The notes under the pieces are model-generated. The model saw only the letters and a program-made list of their open reading frames with translations, did not search any database and was not told the DNA's origin. Shown here one piece after another: positions 42,199-53,500 of a stretch of DNA of 64,000 bases (within the stretch, counting starts at the first letter, position 1; every line of letters begins with the position of its first letter). The position numbers and the translations under genes are program-made. Source of the stretch: Adenophora triphylla var. japonica. Its lineage: Eukaryota; Streptophyta; Magnoliopsida; Asterales; Campanulaceae. The stretch is taken from the NCBI GenBank assembly GCA_022495995.1, contig JAFEMH010000939.1, forward strand, positions 496,001-560,000, in the 5' to 3' direction.

Positions 42199-43100
42199 TA
42201 GGGATGGAAATAGTTCGGTTTAGCTCGATTTGGACAAATTTAGAAGTCAAATCGCTAGCATCGGTTTGGAGAAATTTCAAATCGAGCTAAACCAAACCGC
42301 TATGTTTTTCGGTTTGGTTCGGTCTAAACCGAGATTTGATTTTGCGGTTCAGATCACGTTCCAAACCGCGATCTAGACCACGGTCCAAATCGCATTTCAA
42401 ACCATAATCATTTTTTTGTTAACCATTTTATGACTAATGAATATAAATAAGTACTTGAAATAAATACAAGCATAACTTGATTAAGAATAAGTACTTAGAA
42501 TATAAATAAGTTCACAAGCAATATTTCAACTAAAACTGTGCAATGAAAACTAGAGCTGTCAAGGAAAATTTTACTATTTCAATCGAGCTTAAAGATTAAG
42601 AATCAATGCAAGTGACAACCCATTTTTCGCAGCTTGATCAAGGATGGAATAGTATGACTAAGTACCTGAATTCATGATTTGTGATACCCAAAAGTTAATT
42701 CAAGTTTGACTACAGACTCAGAAATAATACATAAAAATGATTTGCCTTATAAGGAGCACACCAATGTAATCACAGTACATAGATTGGACAAAATTAAATG
42801 TAAACATAAGGTAAGCCAGGAAAGAATACATGATTCTTGCGGTTCCATGGTTCGGTTCACGACTCGGTTTCACGGTTCGGTTTAATGGTTCGGTTTCACG
42901 ATTTCAAATTGTGGTTCGGTCTTAAACGGTTCGGCTCGGTTCGGTTTAGGAGTGTCAAACCCCAAGCTGAGCTGAACCACATAGTTTGTTAATTTCTCAA
43001 ACCGAGCTAAACCAGTTATGTCTAAAAATCGAACCAAATCACACGGTTTGACTCGGTTCGACTCCAAACCACGGTTTGAACCAAACCATTTCCACCCCTA
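42199..43100. mobile_element. hAT-like element rich in GGTTCGGTTT (902 bp)
   Basis: Left end TAGGGATGGAAATAGTTCGG, right end GGTTTGAACCAAACC then ATTTCCACCCCTA, giving TAGGG.TGGAAAT inverted ends of plant hAT type. Both arms are filled with CGGTTTGG / CCAAACCG motifs. An 8-bp target duplication is not visible. Confidence 0.7.
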
Positions 43101-43429
43101 CCAATTATTACGTCTTTGGCTGATTCTGAAATATTGATGTTAGCTCACATGTCGCCACTAGGCGACATCCTCGTCTGGGCGATAACCTTCCATTATTGTC
43201 GTTGGTTCGAATCTCGTCATTCGAAATCTTACTTTGAATCTATGCTCGTACAATTCAGAAATGGGCCATAATTGGCTTATCGCTAGTTTCCGTTTCTCGC
43301 CTACACTAGTAATGTCGCCAAGTTTTCTTTAATCTGTCTTGGACTTATTTCTTGCTCCTTGACCAATTTTTAATATGTTGGGCCCCATTAAAACTGTGTA
43401 GTCCCAAATTCATTTTTTCATGATCATAT

Positions 43430-43800
43430 TACTCCCTCAAACCCAAAATGATTTTTCTACTTTTTATTGTTAATCTATACTCCTTAGAGAATATATATCC
43501 CACATCTTTTTTTAAAAAAAAAAAAAAAAAAACTTAACTATGCATTGATATATAGAATTAAGAAGCTACTTATGAATGCAACTATGTTTCCAAATTCACT
43601 ATATATACTCCCTCAGGACCAAACTAATTTTTCTAATTTTTTTGATTGTTAATATATGTATTAGAGAATATATCTCACATCTTCTAAAAAAAAAACTCAA
43701 CTATGGACCGATATATACACTTGATCAGCTACTTTTTAATGCGGATGTGTCTCCAAATTCACTATACTCTCTCAGGCTCAAAATGATTTTTCTACTTTTT
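43430..43800. repeat. Tandem Stowaway-left-end units
   Basis: Three starts at about 43430, 43605 and 43765 (TACTCCCTCAAACCCAAAAT, TACTCCCTCAGGACCAAACT, TACTCTCTCAGGCTCAAAAT), each followed by GATTTTTCTACTTTTT-like text, about 170 bp apart. No right ends are seen, so this is a tandem duplication that includes one MITE end. Confidence 0.7.
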
Positions 43801-43837
43801 TTTAACTTTTGACTCATATCTAATTTTAAAGAGTTGG

Positions 43838-44002
43838 TTTTGGGAGAAACTAGTTTCTCCCAAATATTATAAAAAGTCCTGTTTTATTTTAAAAACCGGT
43901 TCAATGACCGGTTCAAAAAGCCGGGTTAGTTTGGTTTAAAATTCATGTACCGGTTTTTTTAAGTTAAAAACAAGACTTTTTATAATATTTTTTCCCCCAA
44001 AA
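43838..44002. mobile_element. MITE with hairpin-bearing ends, copy 1
   Basis: Left end TTTTGGGAGAAACTAGTTTC then TCCCAAATATTATAAAAAGT; right arm ACTTTTTATAATATTTTTTC then CCCCAAAA. The left end is itself a palindrome (GGGAGAAACTAGTTTCTCCC). The middle holds CCGGTTCAATGACCGGTTC. Copy 2 is at 58738-58914. Confidence 0.7.
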
Positions 44003-44932
44003 TTTTATGATTTAAAAAGGCTTTTTTAATAATAATTTTAGACTAATTTACTTATCCTAATGAATATATAAAAATTATTATTGATAGTATTTATAATATT
44101 ATATCAATAACAAATTTAAAATTTTAATTAAGATAATGAAATTAATTTAAATTTATTGATCAAAATACCTTTTTTTCTTAGTGTAATCCAACAAATGGGA
44201 AGATTATTTCCTGGAACATCTAGATATACATGTCCTAACGACATTATACAATTATTATTAACAGTGCATGCCAACCTTCTTAGCATGATCCTACTTGTTT
44301 TGGGCTTGACCCAATCTATTCGATAAAATACGTTTAGTCCCCTCAAAATATATACGCAATTTCACTTTGTATCCCAAACTGAATTTTGTCCCAAAGTAAA
44401 GACTTTAATTAACATTTCGTCTCTTTTTACACCCTAACACCTAACGAAGTTAAAAGTTTAATGAAAATTAGTCATGTGCTTATCACTTGAGAGACGTTTT
44501 GGTCATTTTCCTTGAATGGAGGAAGAAGGGAGATAGGTGGTTATGGAATATGGAAGATATATGGGGGAGGGTATGTTATTTTGTCATTATTATAATTTTT
44601 GATTTAGTAATAAATAGATAAAAACATAATATAAAATAAATGATTTTGGTACATGAGAATGACCAACTTAGGTAACTGAATATTTTGTGAATATTTTGTG
44701 AATCTTTGTAGTGTAGCTTATAAATTAAGCAACTAATAAAGTCCTATATTTGGGGAACTAACTCGAACATTTAAATGAAACCCTAGTAAGACTACATTAC
44801 TTGAAGCCCAGTACTCCACTCCCACTCTCTCAGTCCTAGCTAGTTCCATATTTCTTGTGATCGAGCAAAGCAAAGCAGAGCTATTTTCGCTTCATCTTCT
44901 TCACGTCAACAAAGAAAGAAAGAAAGAAAATC
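44003..44932. other. Intergenic and PP2C upstream region
   Basis: AT-rich. The last 120 bp (CCACTCCCACTCTCTCAG, AAGAAAGAAAGAAAG) look like the 5' leader of the PP2C gene. No clear TATA box could be fixed. Confidence 0.4.
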
Positions 44933-46264
44933 ATGATGATCAATTACAAAGTTAGGAATTCTTATTCCCAGCTGATCATTCCCCAACAACACCTTTCTTC
45001 TTCTTCTTCTTCAACTTTCAACCAAAATACAACAAGCAGGTATGTATCGATCAACGTAACCCTATTATTCTTCTTCTTTTGAGAACGATCACGTTAGGGT
45101 TTTGGCTTCGTTTTTGTTAAACCTTTTTATTTCCATGAAAATCTGTGGCTTTTCGTAAAAAGAAAAAAAATATTTTTTTTGTTATTATTTAAGAACGAGG
45201 TCTGTGTTCTTTATTAGTTAGTGCTACGTACTATGTTTTTTGAAATATTGTGTTTAGCTGTATAACAATGATCATGTAAGAATCATGTTTGACAAGTCGA
45301 CGATAAATATAATTTGATTTTAATGAAATCCACGACCATGACGGACTTGTGTTCTTCCATTATCAGATTTCAATGGATGTATAGTTGCAAGATTACAATT
45401 ACTGGAATACTTGTGAATTCATATGTAGCTAGTAACTGAATCTAACATATTTTCTTAATTTTGTGAATCAGAAATATTTCTTCAACATTGCGAATGGTGG
45501 CTGCATCATTGTACTTACCAAAGGACGACGAGTCAAACCCAAGAGGAGAAGATGCGCACTTCATCTGCTCAAATCAACAAACAATTGGTGTAGCCGATGG
45601 AGTTGGCGGCTGGGCTGCTACGAATACAGGCATCAGTGGAGGCGATTACGCAAGGGAGCTCATGGCCAACTGTGTGAAATCATTAGTAGGATCTGTTCAT
45701 GTGGATCCAGAAAGAGTTCTTAATGAAGCTTATTCAAATACTCGTGTTCAAGGATCATCAACAGCTTGCATTATCAGTTTAATTCAAGACGGTGGAAATA
45801 ATAAAAATATATTGCGTGTTTATAATGTGGGAGATAGTGGATTCATATTGATTAGAGAAGGTAAGTGTGTGTATAAATCACAGACACAACAACGTGGATT
45901 CAACTGTCCGTATCAGTTGGGGATAACTAGAGACAGTCCAAGGTGTGGAGAGAAGATGGAAGTTGAGGTGAGAGAGGGAGATTTATTGATTGCTGGGACG
46001 GATGGTTTGTTTGATAACATGCATATTTGGGAGATTGAAGAAATGGCTAACAGAAGAACTGCTGCTTTAAGTAGGGATGTCGTTGGAGAAGATCATAGAA
46101 CTTTATTGGAGAAGATGGCTTGTGAAATAGCTAACCTGGCGCTGTATAACTCTTTTGATAGATTTGCTGATACTCCGTATGCTAGAGCTGCTAGAAATGC
46201 TGGACGTAAACATAAAGGTGGAAAAGTGGATGATATCACTGTTATCATCGCTTGTATCCGATGA
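44933..46264 (+). CDS. PTC7-like protein phosphatase 2C (PP2C55/PP2C80 type)
   Basis: Two exons: 44933-45039 (35 codons plus AG, donor GTATG) and 45472-46264 (acceptor TTTTGTGAATCAG), joined in frame to 299 residues. The family is a short, Mn/Mg-dependent Ser/Thr phosphatase class found in mitochondria, plastids or cytosol; plant members related to it include PP2C55 and the photosystem II core phosphatase. Metal-binding motifs are intact: GEDAHF (61-66), VADGVGGW (76-83), VGDSGF (155-160), AGTDGLFDN (210-218) and GGKVDDITV (285-293). The first 40 residues are rich in Ser, Gln and Asn with few acids and could be an organelle presequence. The start is MMINYK; exon 1 has no other in-frame ATG upstream. 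The 432-bp intron carries no recognised element. Confidence 0.93.
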
Positions 46265-46700
46265 ACTATATAGAATGTCGATGTGCATCAATATCCATCC
46301 TATCCGGGAAGAATAGTATTGAAGAAGAGGCCGTCAGGCAGGCTTGATAGAAGATCTGAAGATGAATGCAATATTTTCGGGACAGTAACTTTTGTAATGT
46401 CGATGTTGCCAATACTCTTTAGCTACAAAAACTTAACATTTTGCTACAAATTTTTTCTTAGCAAAATCTCATTTTTCTTGTAGTGGCAGCCTATGAAGTT
46501 ACTATAGGTTCAGCTGCCCTTTCTTACTAAAACCCTACCCTATCTTTTCTGGGGTGTTTTTTGACTCTGAATATATAAAGCCTTATATGTGTGTGCGCGC
46601 ATGTATTGAATTGCCTGGTATGGAGATTGATTGATCGAAGTTAGTTACTCCCTCTGGATCTTTCTTACTTTCGTTTTTATAGTACTTCGGTTTAAGATTT
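46265..46700. other. 3' flank of PP2C
   Basis: Probable 3' UTR and intergenic DNA up to the Mutator-like element. GTGTGTGCGCGC near 46590 is a small purine-pyrimidine alternation. Confidence 0.4.
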
Positions 46701-48066
46701 GTCAAAAACTTGTAAAAAACGCATTTTTTGTGACGTGTGTTTGTGTTTTTAGAATACCTCTCTCTCTCTCTACTCGCAGTTTCTGTCTCACTACTCTCTC
46801 TCTAAACTACTCTCTCTCTAAACGCAAACAACCATTTTCTCTCCCTAAATCCCTAAATCGTCCCTAGACAGAGAGAAATCGTCACTGAAATCCGCAAGCA
46901 TGAATCCAGAAACCCCGTCGATTTCATCTACATTGCGATCAACACCTCCAGCAAACCCTATCCCTAGCCCTAAATCGAGATTCACCTCCGAGCTATTCAA
47001 TTCCATTTCCCCACTCCCAGGCAACCCTAACCCTAAATCGAGATCCATATCCAAGCTATTCGAACCCATTTCCCCAAACCGCCTCTCCGGACGCGACGAT
47101 GATTGCTCAACACGCTGATGGAACAAATCCATAACGAAATTTACCTGGTTGCCACGGTCGAATAAGTCCGTGCTTGTGATCGATTGGGTGCCGGAAACGT
47201 TGTCGGTGAATCCTCGGGAGGGGGATTGACGAGGTAGGTGCTCACGGCCAGATGAAATTCAGAAATCAGGAGGGGGGAAATCAAGATCCGAGGACCTTGA
47301 CTCATTCCATCTTCCAATGTACATCTTTGTTTGAAGAGTGCAAGGGGGTTCCAATTTGAATGAGCCGGTTAATATATGATCAAGTGCCAGTTGGTGTATA
47401 AGAGAGTGCAAGTTAGTGTATAATAAAGTGTCATCAAGGTTAATGGTGAGTGTCAGTGCATGAAATGTGTGTTGGTAGAGTGCCAGCAAGATTAAAGGTG
47501 TATGGCGTGTGCCAGCACGTGGAGTAAAGAAACAATATTGAGTGTCATGTGTTTTTGAGTGTCAGTGTATGTGTTTTTGAATGCCAGTGCATGTGTTTTT
47601 AATTGATACTACAATTGGCACTTTTATAAGTGCCAGTATCAATGTTAAAAAGTGCCAGTGTAATGGCTGGCAATTATTAACACTACCACTGACACTTTTA
47701 ATAACTGCCAGTATCAATGTAAAAAAGTGTCAGTGTGAAGAGTGTCAGTTCATGTATATAAAAGTGCCCGTGTAAAAAACGTCAGTGTCAGTTTAACAAA
47801 GTGTCAATGTTAGTGTACTGGCACTTTGTTAAACTGGCACTGACACTTTTTACACTGGCACTTTGTTATACATGCACTGGTACTTTGTTTACACTGGCAT
47901 TTTGTTAAATTGATACTGGCACTTTTTTACACTGGCATTTTGTTACATATGCACTGACACTTTGTCACACTGACACTTTGTTAAACTGGCACTGGCACAA
48001 ACGGGAAAACATAAAACACGTTTTTCCTAAGTGCCAGAAAAAACGCGTTTTTTATAAGACCAACTC
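46701..48066 (+). mobile_element. Mutator-like (Pack-MULE-like) element, copy 2 (1366 bp), exact 9-bp duplication
   Basis: TTAAGATTT flanks both sides (46692-46700, 48067-48075). Terminal inverted repeats are 29 bp: GTCAAAAA then CTTGTAAAAAACGCATTTTT on the left, and GAGTTGGT then CTTATAAAAAACGCGTTTTT reading in from the right. Left of centre is a gene-like segment (CT-rich leader, then a 72-codon frame at 46900-47118). The rest (about 47380-48000) is a tandem array on GTGCCAGT..ATGTG / CACTGGCACTTTGTTA units. Shares ends and array with 40539-41512 but the gene-like piece differs. Confidence 0.85.
46900..47118 (+). pseudogene. Gene-like fragment carried in the Mutator-like element
   Basis: A 72-codon frame beginning MNPETPSISSTLRS with an internal protein duplication (PSPKSRFTSELFNSISP and PNPKSRSISKLFEPISP). 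A leader-like CT-rich stretch lies just ahead. It could be a captured first exon of a host gene. The parent gene is not recognised and nothing shows that it is expressed. Confidence 0.35.
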
Positions 48067-48289
48067 TTAAGATTTTTATTTGTTTTATTTTTTAAAATTG
48101 ATGACGGGGCATATTTCATATATTCACAATAACGACCCACTTATTATTTTTTACCAACTTTCTTTATTCTAATTTACATTTCATACTCACAATTTATTTT
48201 TCTTAATCTTCGAGTCAAAGTAGAAACATTAACTATGACATGACAAACATTAACTGTGACATGACAGAGAGAGTAGTAGTTATTAGGAT

Positions 48290-48537
48290 TGTTGTTATGT
48301 TACTTATATTAGGAATATAATATTAGAATGTTATATTCTATACTATATATTATTATATATTATATAGTTTAGAAACTCAATCTTTGTATAAATTAGAAAA
48401 GATAATTTTTGTATTAGAATAAGACTCTAACTCTCTTTGTAAACCCTATAAATATGTACCTCTAGTAACGTAATAAAATTGAATCTTTCATATTATTCCT
48501 TTCTACCTTGTATGATTGACTTTGTCTCTCTCCTTCA
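48290..48537 (+). mobile_element. Ty1/copia-like LTR relic
   Basis: Starts TGTTGTTATGTTAC, has a CCCTATAAATATG promoter near 48445 and ends TCTCTCTCCTTCA. Eight bases later comes TGGTATCAGAGC (48545-48556), the usual initiator-Met tRNA primer site of plant copia elements. Only a few hundred bases of internal DNA follow, so the element is truncated. Confidence 0.7.
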
Positions 48538-48544
48538 TTCTAAT

Positions 48545-48556
48545 ATGGTATCAGAG
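48545..48556 (+). other. tRNA-Met primer binding site
   Basis: TGGTATCAGAGC, complementary to the 3' end of the initiator methionine tRNA, 8 bp after the LTR. Confidence 0.8.
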
Positions 48557-49600
48557 CATTAAGATCCATAATAGGACTTCTCCACCATCAAAACCCTAGC
48601 GGCAAAACGCTAAGCCGCCCCACCCACCATCAAAACCCAACCCTCCTCCACCTTCCAAAACAACTCTTGCCACAAACCCTCAAGCCGCCCCACCCTTGCT
48701 TCCGCCACCCACCATCAAAACCCCACCTTCCACAAACCTTTGCGGCACAACCCATACCTTCGGCCACGCTGTTTGATCGAGTGGCCCTTCTAGTGGGATG
48801 CCCATGTAGAGGAGGAGGCAAGTTTGCAGTGCGATTTCCGGCACCTGCATCCGTGTTTCCCACATTCTCGCGCATTGGCTCACTGGAGGAAGTAGCAGTA
48901 TACCCGTCAGATACCATGTTAATGATTGCGTGAGATTTCGAGGTCTAGCGTTGTTGTTTCTCGACAATGGAACCAAACTGATGACGTAGGAAACGATCCA
49001 GATCAACCTTATTACAGCAATAGGTTGATCCCTAGCAAATGAGACCTGAAATCACGAACAAACGACTAGCCGGGTTGGTCTCTGGCTAATACCCTCCAGC
49101 GTGATGATGAGATATGGTGTTAAGAGTTAATATGAAACTGTATTGAACAACGTAATCTTAAAATAGCCAAGAAGACATTATCTTTTAACGTTGGATGTTG
49201 TCTGATATATATAGTAGTGATGTATGATCGTATTGAATCCCTTAAATTGTGTAGATAATGTAGGCGTAACGATCTCAGTGATTGTAGAAGACGGTTATCG
49301 ATTAAGTCATAGATGGACATACGTTTCCGTAGGTCGAGGTCGCATGAGTAATCAAGGTCGACTTGCCTTTGTGTCTTATCCAGATAGAAATTGTATAAGT
49401 TGATGATCGTATTTCGGACGGAGCTAGGTCGGGATCAATGATGGTCGAACAAAGCAATAGGTCGACTGATCTTTGTCATTGGGCATGGGCGTTGCGGTAA
49501 CTGTACATGCCCATTCAATAGTAGTGTCTATGTGATCTCTATAATGTTGGGATTAGTTCGTTGGGCATAGCCCGTTACTTTTATTTCGTTCATATATAAA
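48557..49600 (-). mobile_element. Second retroelement fragment in opposite orientation
   Basis: On the minus strand TGGTATCTGACGGG (48903-48916) resembles a primer site and is followed leftward by a frame starting MVSDGYTATSSSEPMRE (48917 downward), gag-like in composition. The stretch 48920-49600 would then be its LTR side; it contains no clear second copy. CCGCCCCACCC/ACCATCAAAACCC repeats at 48590-48740 mark the junction with the copia relic. Confidence 0.35.
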
Positions 49601-49904
49601 AAAAATATTTTGATAAAAAATCATTTGAGGACAAAGTTTTTTAGAATTTTTTAAAAGTCGTTTATTATGAAATAATATTATTTAATTTGTGACGGTGGAA
49701 ATATATACATTATTGTATTTTATAATGCTCTATCAGTATATTGTGTGAAAAGTAACTGCAAAAAATTGATCAAATTCAATGAACTCGCTATTGGCAACTG
49801 CGAAGTTACATTTTTTTTCCGATAAAACTCGTTATTTCTAATAGCGAGTTTTGTGAAACTTTTTTTTTTTTTATATATTCGCTACTGCTAATAGTGAGTT
49901 TCAC

Positions 49905-50000
49905 TGAAATTGGTTTTTGCAAGAGGCACTATCAAAAAACTATCTTTGAAAGATAGACATTACAAAACACACACACACAAATTGAATATTACAAAAACTC

Positions 50001-50064
<64 letters not shown>

Positions 50065-50310
50065 TGATATTTATCAGTTGATCATAACTGATAAATGATA
50101 TTTTCTATCAAACAACTAATAAATACATTTATCAGTTTTTAAAGTGTTTTTTTTTTTTTTTGCTTGGTATTATGATTAAACAACTGATAAATACATTTAT
50201 TTGTAAAAAATATATATTTTTTATTTTTGTAAAATCATAACTTACGTATTTTTTTGTAAATAACATATTTTTGATGGAGTTTTTGGTAAAAACTCCTTTT
50301 TGTAAATACT
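49905..50310. repeat. TTATCAGTTG-palindrome element, copy 1, with AT microsatellite
   Basis: Contains (AT)n at about 50005-50060 and ATCAGTTG / CAACTGATAA motifs on both strands, with TTTTTGTAAAT-type text near its right side. The same palindromic motifs and flanks recur at 57525-57890. Ends not defined. Confidence 0.45.
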
Positions 50311-50526
50311 TTTCTCAAGGCTTGTTATTTACCAAAACATCTCTTCGAACCGCCACAAACCAAAACACGCAAACGCAAATCAAACCAACCATTTGTTCAT
50401 TCATTCAATTCAACAACTTTCGATTCAAATTATCAAATTCATAATCCGCCCCCAAATTCCCAATCTCTCTCTCTCTTAATCCAAAGATGCTCTGAAACGA
50501 ACAACAATCAAGCCGGGAATCGATCC

Positions 50527-53500
50527 ATGTCGTCGTCGAGATCGTTGATACTCCGATTGACTCCGTATTTCGCCGCTCGGATTCGTCACAACCATAGACT
50601 TCTTACCTCCTCCACTGCTTCAGCGTTACCGGAAACTCAATCTTCATCGGATTCTCCGTCTCCGTCGCAATCTGTCGATGCTGTTCACCTCACTGATAAT
50701 TGCGTCAAGGTAATTTTTCTCTCTCTCTCTCTCTTCAGGTGATTTTCCGTGGTCAAAATTTTATAGGTTCCGCATTTGTTTTTGTAAATTACTTGATTTT
50801 GTTCAATGTTTCTCTTTTTTCCTCAATATTATATCCTTTGAGACTTGTGAATTAGGTATTTATTGCATTTTCAACCTCCAATTTTGTGTTAGTTTGGGAA
50901 AATGCTATTATTCGGTTCAATTGTGTTTGATAAAATGTTTGTGTCCATAGACAAATATGATTAGTGATGCAATATCAAGGTCCGGGACTTTGGTTTCATT
51001 TACTAGGATTATCCTCTTCTATTTTTTCTTTTCTTTTTACAGTGGACCTACTGTTTAGAGATGAAATATAATAGAAAATGTAATGAATATTGCTTTCATA
51101 AATTTTCATAAGGTTTGGCATTCCTGCTTTTGTCTATGAATTATAATTGATTTCAGTAAGGCAATGCACAATGAGAACTTTACCTTATTAACATTAATTC
51201 AATGATAACGAACTAGTCAGATTCATATATGAAAGTTGGAAAAAACATGTTTGCATTCCCAAAGGAAGTTAGTAGAATACATTAGCAAGGTATGCGTTCT
51301 ATATTTGACGTGTAATAAGTAGGGAGGGTAATATAGCACTTTTAGCTGGCCAAAATGCGGAGAATGTAGAGATGCTGATGAGGATCTCTAGAAAATATTT
51401 TTCAAGTTTACCTGACAGTTTTTAGGGTTTCTTGTAATATGGATAAGCTAACTTTGTATTATTGAGGATTTAGTGCATAGAGTTAGCTACAGAATAAAGA
51501 TGTGGATTGGACCAGGAAAACCTGGGAACTAAGTCCAATGATCTAATATGTTTTGTTTTGCATTGGAATGTGCTGGTTCAGCATGTTATTAGTGTCTAAG
51601 CATTATAAGGATTTTCTAGCCTTTATTTATAGATTTTGTCTCTGCTCTATGAACTGAAAAAGTTAACTGGCGACGACAGCTGGAAGGATGTATAATTGCC
51701 AAAAATAACATTGGAGGATCGACTTAAGAAACTGTTGGGCTGGAAGTAAAAGGTGATATCTCAAGGCATTTATGGAGGCTGTTTTTAGCATTCCATATTA
51801 AATGATTATTGGAGTGGAACAAATCATATGTGGTTTAGTAGACGTTTCTGGAATCTTGAATAGATCCTTGGAATCTTGGACAATGATGTGCTTGTGGCAG
51901 CCATTTCCTAGGAAGTATCCATTGCTACGTAGAAGAAGCCATATAGATCCTTACAGTTGCCAGACACTAACTTCTTATGTTCAAACATGAAACCAATAGT
52001 GAGCTGCTAAAAAGCAATTTTCAAATGCCAAAGGTGTCACAGTTGGTGGAGAATGAAATGGGGTACAATTTAAATGATTAGTAAGACTAAAATGTTTCTT
52101 GCTTTTCTATGGCTGTTTGCTTTGATTTGGTTCTTAATCTCTTCTTTCTACTTCATGATCTGTTAGCTAGCACAAATTGAAGATATGCTTAACACTTGGT
52201 AAATTTTCATTGGATGAAATAGGTTATAGGACATTGACTACCAGCAAAGTAAAATATGTTTATGCTACCTTATGTTCCCTCTAATATGTTTCTTCCTTCT
52301 TTCTAGTATTTTTTTTTTCAGTTGTCAGTCTGTTTGTCAAGCTTGAATTTTCATTCGTCCTTCAAAACCACCAGGGTCTTGCATTTTGTTTCTGGGAGAG
52401 ACCTTTTTGTTCGAAAACATATCTCTATAGTGCTTATTTATACATAAACGAAGACGACGAGTATTTGATGTTCTTATATTCCAGTTTGAAAAGTGTGATC
52501 TTAAGTTTCCATACAATGGGTTATGTCCCTCTCTTTTTTATTTTATTTTTAGTTTTTTGCATACATATCCATGTGTTTGGAGATTATATGAATTAACATT
52601 TATCGACTGTTTCATTCAGAGGATGAAAGAATTACAAGCAGATGAAGCCAAGGGAAAAATGCTTCGATTGAGTATAGAAGCTGGTGGATGCTCTGGGTTC
52701 CAATATAACTTCATACTTGATGATAAAGCTAATGGAGACGACAGGTTATTCTAACTTTGAAGCATATCACATTTCTCTCTAGTGATTTTGGATGATAAAT
52801 TGTTCGAATATTTTGCAATTCATGCCTACTTCATAATAAAATTTCTGCTTGTGTGTAGAATTTTCGAGAGGGATGGTGTTAAGTTGGTGGTTGATAAAAT
52901 TTCATTAGACTTTGTGAAAGGTGCAACTGTTGATTATGTGGAGGAGCTGATACGTTCTGCTTTCCAGGTAATTTATCATTTGTACATTCCTTGCTCTTTT
53001 TGCCTCCATTGGGTAGAAGAAAGGCCATTTCTAGGATTTATTTTGTAGAGAACCTTATATGAATAATTATCTGTTGGGACTAATTGGTTTTAAGTAGGTT
53101 CTATAATCTGGGGTAATAGTTTATGTTTTAAGCTTCTCTTGTGAGAGTTTGCATATGTAAAGTCTTGATAATTTTTATGTACAATAACAATTATGGTCGC
53201 ATGGGAAAGCATGATACTTGTGGTATCCGGGGAAGGACTTACTATGGGGGGGGGGAGATAAATGCCAACTCTTAAATTTTTGGGTGAATAGTGTAAGTTT
53301 AAGAGTTACCTTGTTTAGACATGCTCAAAAATACCCGGGAACCGGGAGAAACGGCGGGTAAAACCGGGAACCGAAATTCGCTAGAACTGTAGCCGTGAAA
53401 AAACCGGGAACCGTGGGAACCGTAACCGGCGGTTCCACGGTTCGAATATGGGTCCGCCATTTTCAGAATCGTGAATCGGCGGTTCTGGAACCATGAACCG

